Source: Candidatus Nanopelagicales bacterium (GTDB taxonomy: Bacteria > Actinomycetota > Actinomycetes > S36-B12 > UBA5976). From it: DNA of 8,874 nucleotides. Each line of letters begins with the position of its first letter. The stretch's first letter is position 1. Positions 1-5,680 of the stretch are shown here, piece after piece. The translations under genes and the position numbers were made by a program. Where the stretch lies: contig JALRKC010000031.1 of the NCBI GenBank assembly GCA_023254955.1, positions 1 to 8,874 on the forward strand, given 5' to 3'. The notes below the pieces were generated by a model. That model was given only the letters and a program-made list of their open reading frames with translations. It made no database searches and had not been told where the DNA came from.

Positions 1-401
1 TTGTGTCTTTTGCCATCATCTTTAAGTAAATACTTAGCTGGGTTTTTAAGTTTGGGTGCGTAATAATCGTTTGATCCAGGAACAAAAAAACCTGGCTTTT
101 CAAAATACTTTTCCAGAGCAGTTATTACATTTGGGATGCTATTTTGACTTGACCAGACATCCCCGGTGATAACGACTAGATCAGGGTCAACCTCTAATTG
201 GTTTAACCAAGTAGGCAATTTTTTTTGCCAAGGGGAGAGATGTAGGTCTGATAGATGAAGAATTTGAATTGGTCGATGGTTGGCAGGTAGGAGCTTTACT
301 TGGTACTTACGAAGTTGATAGTTTCTCACTTCATAACCCCAGGCGTAGGCCAAAGCTGCAGCGGAAAGGGTAAAGGCAGTTCTTACCAATGGTGCAATCA
401 C
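1..401 (-). CDS. Membrane-anchored metallophosphoesterase, N-terminal part (cut by left window edge)
   Basis: This is a calcineurin-like metal-dependent phosphohydrolase; the substrate is not predictable. The visible 133 codons begin with a hydrophobic segment (about residues 2-22) that is probably a membrane anchor. The metal-binding motifs follow: SDLH (D52, H54), TGD (D81) and GSND at 109-112, with N111 in the place of the usual GNH asparagine. As I recall, actinobacterial homologues (Rv3683 type) also carry GSNDYYAP, so this is a family variant and not a lesion. The C-terminal half with the GH and GHxH motifs lies off the window. The start is GTG at 401: an in-frame TAG lies directly upstream, so no earlier start is possible. 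No clear ribosome-binding site is visible. It is divergent from the GatB/YqeY gene across 64 bp. The same neighbourhood, next to ponA, is typical of actinobacteria. Confidence 0.85.
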   Translation of the reverse strand, partial: MIAPLVRTAFTLSAAALAYAWGYEVRNYQLRKYQVKLLPANHRPIQILHLSDLHLSPWQKKLPTWLNQLEVDPDLVVITGDVWSSQNSIPNVITALEKYFEKPGFFVPGSNDYYAPKLKNPAKYLLKDDGKRH

Positions 402-465
402 CTATTTATCGTTGCATGAGGTCGCCCTTGCATTGCCATGTGGCCTGGTAAGAGAGAATTGAGCC
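402..465. promoter_or_regulatory. Divergent spacer, metallophosphoesterase / GatB-YqeY gene
   Basis: This 64-bp spacer must hold start signals for both flanking genes. On the plus strand a purine-rich AAGAGAG at 450-456 sits 9 nt before the ATG at 466 and is a plausible ribosome-binding site. On the minus strand the sequence just before the GTG is AT-rich (GATAAATAG) without a Shine-Dalgarno match, which would suit a leaderless or near-leaderless message. I cannot assign -35/-10 elements with confidence on either strand. Confidence 0.35.
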
Positions 466-924
466 ATGTCATTGAAAAGTCAGTTACAGAGCGATTTATC
501 GGTAGCCATCAAAGCTAAGGATCAAACTGTTAGCGGCACTTTGCGCCTTGCGCTATCGGCAATAACCACCGAAGAGGTAGCTGGAAAGCAAGCTCGCGAA
601 TTGAGCGATGCTGAAGTTGTGAGTATTTTGGTAAAAGAATCCAAAAAGCGCAAAGAAGCTGCAGAGGCGTTCGCTGCGGCAAATCGTCAAGAATTAGCAG
701 ATAAAGAATTAGCTGAATTAAAAGTTTTAGAAAAGTATTTACCAACTCCATTAACAGATGCTGAAGTTGGTGAAATTATCAAATCAGCTATTGCTGAAGC
801 TGCCGAGCAAGGCAACACTGGCATGAAAGCAATGGGAGTTGTCATGAAAATAGTTCAACCAAAAACTGCCGGCAGATACGATGGATCAAAAATTGCCGCG
901 ATGGTTAAAGAAGCGTTAGCTTAA
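466..924 (+). CDS. GatB/YqeY domain-containing protein
   Basis: This 152-residue cytosolic protein matches the stand-alone YqeY family, which usually runs to about 150 residues. The family is related to the tail domain of GatB, the amidotransferase subunit that makes Gln-tRNA(Gln), and is presumed to bind tRNA, but the role of the free-standing form is not established. The sequence shows the helical N-terminal LKSQLQSDLSVAIKAKD block with TLRLALSAI, then a KKRKEAAEAF block and the ELAELKVLEKYLP signature around residues 82-92. The C-terminal small domain carries MGVVMKIVQP and GRYDGSKI (about 123-143). The ATG start is supported by AAGAGAG 9 nt upstream. Its TAA stop overlaps the TAA stop of the convergent penicillin-binding protein gene in a shared TTAA. 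Not all GatB function should be transferred to it. Confidence 0.93.
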   Translation: MSLKSQLQSDLSVAIKAKDQTVSGTLRLALSAITTEEVAGKQARELSDAEVVSILVKESKKRKEAAEAFAAANRQELADKELAELKVLEKYLPTPLTDAEVGEIIKSAIAEAAEQGNTGMKAMGVVMKIVQPKTAGRYDGSKIAAMVKEALA

Positions 925-3140
925 TCTAAAACTTCGCCTTCTAGTTCTGGCTCTGCAACAGGTTCAATAGGTAGCCCAGTTTCAGGATCAATCACAACTT
1001 CTACTGGTTTATTAACCACCGGACCAATACCTGGATCATTTTTTGCAAATTTTGGCTCGAGATTAAAAGACTTTGCTGGCACTCCATCTAAAGCACCAAG
1101 CATTGCTTCGCGCCAAATTGGGCCGGGGATCGAAGAACCAAAAACTTGTTTATAGAAAGTGCCATTAATTTCTAGATTCTTTAGCGGGTAACGAAAGCCT
1201 CCGCGAGGATCTCCTACCCAAACTGCCGCGGCAAGATCTGGAGTCATACCTACAAACCAAACCGCAGCTGAATCGTTAATAGTTCCGGTTTTTCCACCAG
1301 CAGGGCGACCTAAAGTCATACGACCACCAGTGCGGCCAGCAATTGGTCCATCAATCACGTTTATAAGTAACTGAGCTACATTGTCGGCGACATCAGGTGA
1401 AAGCACGGTGCGACAAGGACTTTGATTTGTTGCAATCACTTCACCTGTTCTAGATTCAATTTTTGTATAAATAATTGGTGGGCAATATGTACCGCTATTT
1501 GCAAAAGCACCAACTGCTGAAGCCATCATTAATGGAGTTACCGGGGCGCTACCTAAGGTGAATGAGGGAACTCGTTCTAATTTTTCTCCGTTTCCACCAC
1601 GCACTCCCAGTGCTTCGGCAATTTCGGCTGGGCGGCAAAGCCCGGTTAGTTCAGATAAGCCAACGAAGTAAGTGTTAACCGAAAAAGCAGTTGCTCGGTT
1701 CATATCAAAGTAACCATCGCGAGTTGAGTTTCTAACGGTGTAAGGCTCGAATTTAGGAGCCCCAACTTCGCAAGCTACAAAGTTTTCAAAGGTTTTTGGG
1801 CTGGTGGCATCTAACTTTGTTCCAGGCCCATAGCCCTGCTCAATCGCTGCGGCAGCGGTAAATATTTTGAAGGTAGAGCCAGCCTGCATTCCGCTCGTTC
1901 CACCAAGTGCTGCTTCTACGTTGTAGTTATAAGTGGTGTTTCCAATTCCCTCTGTGCCCCAACGGCGGTTTTGGGCCATGGCACGAATTTCACCGCTAAC
2001 TGGATCAACCATGCTGATTGCAGCTGCCTTCAAACTTGGATCTTCAATCGGAATATATTTTTCGACAGCTTCTTGAGCAGCTTTTTGAGCTTTTAAATCA
2101 AGAGTTGTGTAAATAGTTATGCCAGATTCGCGCAAGAATTTATCTCGCTCTTCTAAAGTGGCACCAAAAGTCACATCGTTTCTAATTCTTTGAACAACGT
2201 AATCACAGAAAAATGGAGCAACTGAAGCTGTACAGCCGTTTCTAATTGGAGTTGGGTTTAAGTAAGTTCTTACAGACGTGTTTTTATATTTTTCTAGATC
2301 GCTTTCAGTTATATAACCAAGGGTAAACATCCGATCTAAAACTTGATTTCTTCGGCGGTCAGAGCCTTCAGGATTTCTTAGTGGGTCATGCGCAATTGGT
2401 TGCTGGACAACTCCTGCCAAAGTTGCAGCCTCTAGTGGATTTAGATTTTTAGAACTTTTTGAAAAATATCTCTTAGCGGCAGCCTCAACACCATGAGCGC
2501 CGGCACCAAAATAAGAAATATTTAAATAACCTTGCAGAATTTCATCTTTAGTATTGGTTCTCTCTACGGCTAATGCGTAACGCATCTCTCGCAACTTTCG
2601 TGCGTAGGAAGTCTCTCTAGCAGCAGCAGCTTCTTCAGGGGAATTAGCAGATAGAACTAAAACATTTTTTACATATTGCTGAGTAATGCTAGAACCACCT
2701 TGTACTACACCGCCAGCAATGGCGTTTGTAAAAAAAGCTCTGGCCGTACCACGAATGTCGATTCCTCGATGTTCATAGAATCTTGAATCTTCAATTGCTA
2801 GTACCGCGAGTTTCATCCACTCCGAAACGTCATTGATGTTTACTTCAATTCGATTTTGTTCGTAAAGATCAGCAATTAAAGTTCCATCAGCAGCGAGTAT
2901 GCGTGTGCTTTCAGGTAGCGGTGGTTGTTGCAAATTAATTGGCAATGTATCTACAGCTAAAGAAGCTTGTTCCACAGTGCGGGTCGCTAAAGCTAAAGCA
3001 GGCAAAGTGGCAACTGCAAGCAAAAGTCCAGAAATTAGGCTAACTGCCAATACTGGAACCAAAATGACAAGCGGGTTCGCCGGCAATTTTCTAATGATTT
3101 TGCGCTTTTTTCTCATCCGTCTCAAGAATAAAGAAAACAC
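921..3140 (-). CDS. ponA: Bifunctional class A penicillin-binding protein (PonA2/PBP1A-like)
   Basis: This enzyme polymerises lipid II glycan strands and cross-links stem peptides at the outer face of the membrane. In 739 residues it has a basic cytoplasmic tail (KKRK, about 11-14), one membrane anchor (about 23-51) and a GT51 glycosyltransferase domain: EDSRFYEHRG with catalytic E117, QGGSSITQQ (147-155), RKLREM (181-186), LQGYLN (202-207) and a final AAKRYF-to-GVVQQP segment. A linker with C303 and C312 (NGC...FFCDY) leads to the transpeptidase domain: STFK with S422 and K425, SVN 487-489, and KTG 617-619. The tail after about residue 700 is short, and I see no complete PASTA domain, unlike mycobacterial PonA2 as I recall it. 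The start is uncertain: GTG at 3140 gives the longest protein, whereas ATG at 3116 (residue 9) keeps the basic tail and anchor. It is divergent from whiB, as in the ponA2-whiB4 arrangement. Confidence 0.96.
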   Translation of the reverse strand: MFSLFLRRMRKKRKIIRKLPANPLVILVPVLAVSLISGLLLAVATLPALALATRTVEQASLAVDTLPINLQQPPLPESTRILAADGTLIADLYEQNRIEVNINDVSEWMKLAVLAIEDSRFYEHRGIDIRGTARAFFTNAIAGGVVQGGSSITQQYVKNVLVLSANSPEEAAAARETSYARKLREMRYALAVERTNTKDEILQGYLNISYFGAGAHGVEAAAKRYFSKSSKNLNPLEAATLAGVVQQPIAHDPLRNPEGSDRRRNQVLDRMFTLGYITESDLEKYKNTSVRTYLNPTPIRNGCTASVAPFFCDYVVQRIRNDVTFGATLEERDKFLRESGITIYTTLDLKAQKAAQEAVEKYIPIEDPSLKAAAISMVDPVSGEIRAMAQNRRWGTEGIGNTTYNYNVEAALGGTSGMQAGSTFKIFTAAAAIEQGYGPGTKLDATSPKTFENFVACEVGAPKFEPYTVRNSTRDGYFDMNRATAFSVNTYFVGLSELTGLCRPAEIAEALGVRGGNGEKLERVPSFTLGSAPVTPLMMASAVGAFANSGTYCPPIIYTKIESRTGEVIATNQSPCRTVLSPDVADNVAQLLINVIDGPIAGRTGGRMTLGRPAGGKTGTINDSAAVWFVGMTPDLAAAVWVGDPRGGFRYPLKNLEINGTFYKQVFGSSIPGPIWREAMLGALDGVPAKSFNLEPKFAKNDPGIGPVVNKPVEVVIDPETGLPIEPVAEPELEGEVLD

Positions 3141-3255
3141 TCCAGGCAGACCATATGGGGCGCGGGGATTTGAGGAAAATACCCTCCCACCTCTGGATTT
3201 ATCTTGGCCTAGGGACTATTTTCTCTGTGTTAGTTCAATCAGAAAGGTCTTTTGA
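3141..3255. promoter_or_regulatory. Divergent spacer, ponA / whiB4-like gene
   Basis: This is the longest non-coding stretch in the window (115 bp). On the plus strand TATTTT (3217-3222) fits the actinobacterial TANNNT -10 form and would give a leader of roughly 27 nt. AGAAAGG (3241-3247), 8 nt before the ATG, is a good ribosome-binding site for the whiB-like gene. On the minus strand another TATTTT (complement of 3176-3181) could serve ponA. The -35 matches are poor on both strands. A G-rich patch (GGGGCGCGGGG, 3157-3167) stands out from the AT-rich surroundings and lies next to the ponA start. The promoter calls are inference only. Confidence 0.35.
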
Positions 3256-3564
3256 ATGCTCGGTGAAGTTTGGGCTGAAACAGCCGCTTGTCGACAGCTA
3301 AAGAATCCTGATGACATGTTCGTGCAAGGGGCTGCACAACACCGAGTTAAAAATCTTTGCAACCAATGTCAGGTTAGAAACGAGTGCTTAGCCGAAGCTT
3401 TGGATAATCAAACTGAATTTGGCGTGTGGGGCGGAATGACTGAAAGAGAGCGCAGAATTTTATTGAGACGTCGCTCAGACATCTCTTCTTGGAAAGACCT
3501 ATTGAAATTTTCTAGAGCTAAATTTGATGAAGTAACAAATGCTCGCAGAAGTCGCGTGAGATAG
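3256..3564 (+). CDS. whiB4: WhiB-family iron-sulfur regulator, WhiB4/WblA type
   Basis: WhiB proteins are actinobacteria-specific [4Fe-4S] regulators that respond to oxygen, NO or redox state and act on transcription. This 102-residue protein has the four cluster cysteines C12, C35, C38 and C44 (CX2CX5C for the last three), the G-V/I-W-G-G turn at 56-60 (GVWGG), and a basic C-terminal segment rich in Arg (RERRILLRRR, 64-73) expected to contact DNA. The wording EALDNQTEFGVWGGMTERER, the VQGAAQ segment before C35 and the SSWKDLL tail match the WhiB4/WblA subfamily as I remember it, not WhiB1, 2, 3 or 7. In that subfamily known roles are redox control in mycobacteria and developmental and stress control in Streptomyces. 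Placement divergent from ponA and upstream of a RidA-family gene supports the assignment. The start has a clear ribosome-binding site. Confidence 0.94.
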   Translation: MLGEVWAETAACRQLKNPDDMFVQGAAQHRVKNLCNQCQVRNECLAEALDNQTEFGVWGGMTERERRILLRRRSDISSWKDLLKFSRAKFDEVTNARRSRVR

Positions 3565-3574
3565 AGTTTTATTT

Positions 3575-3733
3575 ATGACTAAATGGGAATACATCACAGT
3601 ACCGGTATTAGTTCATGCAACCAAACAAATTTTAGATAACTGGGGCTCAGAGGGCTGGGAGTTAGTGCAGATCATTCCAGGAATGAATCCAGAAAATTTA
3701 GTTGCATACTTTAAGCGACCAATCGAGGGTTAA
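3575..3733 (+). CDS. DUF4177-like small protein (52 residues)
   Basis: I found this short gene by reading the gap between whiB and ridA. It encodes 52 residues beginning MTKWEYITVPVLVH and containing the block LDNWGSEGWELVQIIPG. The WEY start, the GxEGWELV centre and the closing AYFKRP are the pattern of DUF4177 proteins, whose function is unknown. It begins 10 nt after the whiB stop; the only possible ribosome-binding site is a weak TAGAG overlapping that stop. Its TAA overlaps the ATG of the RidA gene (TAATG), so it lies inside a three-gene unit and is probably translated together with its neighbours. A similar tiny gene, Rv3678A, sits at the equivalent place in M. tuberculosis, from memory. 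Its reading frame has a conserved-looking protein pattern and not a random one, so I regard it as real. Confidence 0.85.
   Translation: MTKWEYITVPVLVHATKQILDNWGSEGWELVQIIPGMNPENLVAYFKRPIEG
3725..3729 (+). promoter_or_regulatory. Ribosome-binding site bearing on the ridA start
   Basis: GAGGG lies 3 nt before the ATG at 3733 and 9 nt before a second in-frame ATG at 3739. The spacing is too short for the first and near-ideal for the second. This suggests the second ATG may be the main start, with the first reached by stop-start re-initiation at TAATG. Confidence 0.4.
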
Positions 3734-4191
3734 TGAGCATGATAGAAGAAAAATTAAATTCTTTAGGAATTCAATTACCAGAGCCAGCAAAACCACTTGC
3801 CGCTTATATTCCAGCAAAGCAAACAGGAAACTTAGTTTTTACTGCCGGGCAATTGCCACTTGTTGAAGGCAACTTAGTTGCGACTGGTTTATTAGGTAGA
3901 GATATTGATGTCGAGGATGCTAAAGCCGCCGCACAAGTTTGCGTAGTAAATGCGCTTTCAGCCGTTAAGGGTGTAATTGGAGATTTAGACAAAATTAAGC
4001 AAGTAGTTCGTGTTGTTGGTTATGTGGCTAGCACGCAAGAATTTACTCAGCAACCAGCCGTGATTAACGGAGCAAGCGAATTACTACTTGAAGTTTTTGG
4101 CGATGCAGGTCGTCATGCACGAAGCGCAGTTGGTGTTGCAGTACTTCCATTAAATGCAGCAGTTGAAGTCGAACTAACTGTCGAGATTTAA
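3733..4191 (+). CDS. RidA/YjgF/YER057c/UK114 family protein
   Basis: The family includes RidA, which hydrolyses reactive enamine/imine intermediates released by PLP enzymes such as threonine dehydratase; many subfamilies are uncharacterised. The 152 residues are longer than canonical RidA (about 128) and resemble the actinobacterial Rv3678c-type subfamily. Visible family features are NLVFTAGQLPL (33-43), the central helix with QVCVVNALSAVKG (68-80) and the C-terminal ARSAVGVAVLPLNAAVEVE, in which R130 occupies the place of the conserved active-site arginine and E145/E147 the VEVE strand. The longest start at 3733 overlaps the preceding stop (TAATG); a shorter form from 3739 would lose only two residues and is better spaced from GAGGG. 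It is the last gene of the whiB unit and ends one base from the convergent crp. I leave the symbol blank because the activity of this subfamily is not shown. Confidence 0.9.
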   Translation: MSMIEEKLNSLGIQLPEPAKPLAAYIPAKQTGNLVFTAGQLPLVEGNLVATGLLGRDIDVEDAKAAAQVCVVNALSAVKGVIGDLDKIKQVVRVVGYVASTQEFTQQPAVINGASELLLEVFGDAGRHARSAVGVAVLPLNAAVEVELTVEI

Positions 4192-4192
4192 A

Positions 4193-4867
4193 TTAACCAG
4201 CGCGGCGGCTAAGTCGCTCTGTCTCCACCAAGAGAACTGCTCTTGGTTCAAGTTTTACCCAACCTCTTTGAGCAAACTCTGCTAATGCTTTATTAACAGT
4301 TTCGCGAGAAGCACCGACTAATTGGGCGAGCTCTTCTTGAGTCATATCGTGAGCGACATAAAGACCATCGTCTCGGCGACTTCCAAACTTTTCGCTTAAT
4401 TCAAGAAGTGCTTTGGCTACTCGACCAGGAACATCTGAAAAGACTAAGTCCGCTAGAGCGTCATTGGTCCTTCTTAAGCGCTGGGCTAGTGATTTAAGGA
4501 GTTCTTGAGATACCCCAGGCCTTCCGCTTAACCAAGGGCCGAGGTCTTCATGGCCAAGTCCTAAAACTTTGGAATCAACAATTGCGGTGGCGGTTGCAGT
4601 ACGTGGCCCTGGATCAAAAAGCGATAGTTCACCGAACATTTCACCTGGCCCGAGCACTGCTAAAAGGCTCTCACGACCATCAGATGAAGCGGTGCCGAGT
4701 TTTATCTTTCCTTCAACAATTACGTAAAGATGTTCTCCTGGATCTCCCTCCACAAAAAGCTCATCGCCACGAGAAATCTTTATCTCAACCATGGTTGCAC
4801 GAAGTGCACTGGCGGCTTCATCATCTAATGCGACAAAGAGTGGAGCTTGTCGAAGGATCTCTTCCAT
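4193..4867 (-). CDS. crp: cAMP receptor protein, Crp/Fnr family transcription regulator
   Basis: This dimeric DNA-binding regulator is expected to sense cAMP. Its 224 residues match mycobacterial Crp (Rv3676) in length and very closely in sequence as I recall it. The N-terminal cyclic-nucleotide domain (about 1-115) contains GDPGEHLYVIVEGKIKLG and the phosphate-binding cassette FGELSLFDPGPRT (78-90). By alignment the cAMP contacts are E80, R89 and T90, with T134 and N135 on the long dimer helix, and all are present. The C-terminal winged helix-turn-helix has TQEELAQLVGASRETVNKAL (176-195), with RETVNK in the recognition helix. AAAAGGTG (complement of 4872-4879), 4 nt before the ATG, fixes the start. 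The gene is divergent from nth across 60 bp and convergent with ridA, exactly as in mycobacteria. Whether the host makes cAMP cannot be seen here. Confidence 0.96.
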   Translation of the reverse strand: MEEILRQAPLFVALDDEAASALRATMVEIKISRGDELFVEGDPGEHLYVIVEGKIKLGTASSDGRESLLAVLGPGEMFGELSLFDPGPRTATATAIVDSKVLGLGHEDLGPWLSGRPGVSQELLKSLAQRLRRTNDALADLVFSDVPGRVAKALLELSEKFGSRRDDGLYVAHDMTQEELAQLVGASRETVNKALAEFAQRGWVKLEPRAVLLVETERLSRRAG

Positions 4868-4927
4868 TTTTCACCTTTTTTAGCGTGTAACTGCGGCCAA
4901 GTTTATCAGCGAAGTAGTCTTGTTTCT
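4868..4927. promoter_or_regulatory. Divergent spacer, crp / nth, with overlapping promoter candidates
   Basis: This 60-bp spacer serves both genes. For crp (minus) it holds a strong ribosome-binding site, AAAAGGTG (4872-4879), and a possible -10 TAAACT (complement of 4900-4905). For nth (plus) it holds TAGTCT at 4915-4920. The two -10 candidates lie only about 10 bp apart, so the polymerase sites would compete. I found no TGTGA-N6-TCACA Crp palindrome here, so autoregulation is not supported by the sequence. Confidence 0.4.
4915..4920 (+). promoter_or_regulatory. Candidate -10 element for a leaderless nth transcript
   Basis: TAGTCT fits the actinobacterial TANNNT form and ends 7 nt before the ATG at 4928, the geometry expected if transcription begins at the start codon itself. 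No Shine-Dalgarno sequence precedes that ATG, which agrees with leaderless translation. The -35 region is unremarkable. Short motifs like this occur by chance, so the call is tentative. Confidence 0.35.
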
Positions 4928-5680
4928 ATGCCGGTAAAAAGTTCTAAGCAAAATCTTGGTAAAAAACCGATTAATTTTAAGAGTGAGACTTTCCAAGACA
5001 AGCAAAAAAGGGCGATGGATATTTATCGGCGGCTAAAAAAACTTTACCCAAATGCTCACTGTGAACTTAATTTTAAAAATCCGCTTCAGCTCTTAGTAGC
5101 AACCATTTTGGCAGCACAATGTACCGACAAGCGAGTTAATAAAGTAACGCCAGCTTTGTTTAAAAAGTATAAAAATGCCGAGCAATTTGCTTCAGCTAAT
5201 CGTAAAGAGCTAGAAGAGTTGATTCAGTCAACAGGCTTTTATCGAAACAAAGCTACGAGTATTTTGAATATGTCTCAAAAAGTTTGTAATGAATACGGTG
5301 GGCAAATCCCTGATGAAATGGATGAGTTGGTTAAGTTACCTGGGGTTGGCAGAAAAACCGCAAATGTACTTTTGGGTGAAGCTTTTGGTAAGCCTGGAAT
5401 AACGGTTGATACTCACTTTGGAAGATTAAGTAGAAGATTTGGTTGGACCAAGCAGACAGATCCGGTAAAAGTTGAATTTGAAATTGCGGAGTTAATAAAG
5501 CCAAAATATTGGACTGAACTTTCGCAATTGATTATTTGGCACGGTAGAAGACGCTGTCATGCCAGAAAACCCGCGTGTGGCGCCTGTTCACTGGCAGAAT
5601 TGTGCCCGTCATTTGGCGAAGGCCCAACTGACAAAATAACTGCAGAAAAACTAGTGAAACCGGATTCTGATTTTCAATGA
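4928..5680 (+). CDS. nth: Endonuclease III, DNA glycosylase/AP lyase
   Basis: Nth removes oxidised pyrimidines from DNA and nicks the resulting abasic site, starting base-excision repair. The 250-residue protein has the HhH-GPD fold. The helix-hairpin-helix LPGVGRKTANVLL (137-149) includes catalytic K143, and the VDTHFGR segment (160-166) supplies catalytic D161. LAAQCTDKRVNKVTP (61-75) is the usual family signature, and C210, C217, C220 and C226 form the CX6CX2CX5C [4Fe-4S] loop. I chose ATG at 4928 because the longer frame from 4847 would run into crp and adds 27 residues unlike the family. The N-terminal extension before about residue 25 is Lys-rich and probably disordered. The stop overlaps the next gene's start by four bases (ATGA), implying coupled translation with the marP-like protease. 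In mycobacteria two small genes separate these, from memory. Confidence 0.95.
   Translation: MPVKSSKQNLGKKPINFKSETFQDKQKRAMDIYRRLKKLYPNAHCELNFKNPLQLLVATILAAQCTDKRVNKVTPALFKKYKNAEQFASANRKELEELIQSTGFYRNKATSILNMSQKVCNEYGGQIPDEMDELVKLPGVGRKTANVLLGEAFGKPGITVDTHFGRLSRRFGWTKQTDPVKVEFEIAELIKPKYWTELSQLIIWHGRRRCHARKPACGACSLAELCPSFGEGPTDKITAEKLVKPDSDFQ

Noticed and set aside
109..112. Possible broken active site in the metallophosphoesterase (GSND in place of GNHD/E, residues 109-112 of that protein)
   Set aside because: The metal-ligand Asn is kept and close actinobacterial homologues, as recalled, carry the same variant.
2899..3255. Open frame of 118 codons on the plus strand across the ponA start and the spacer
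   Set aside because: It lies opposite the well-supported ponA N-terminus, has no recognisable protein pattern and ends at the whiB ribosome-binding region.
4847..4927. Longer nth reading frame starting at 4847
   Set aside because: It would overlap the 5' end of crp and adds 27 residues without family similarity; ATG at 4928 is better placed.
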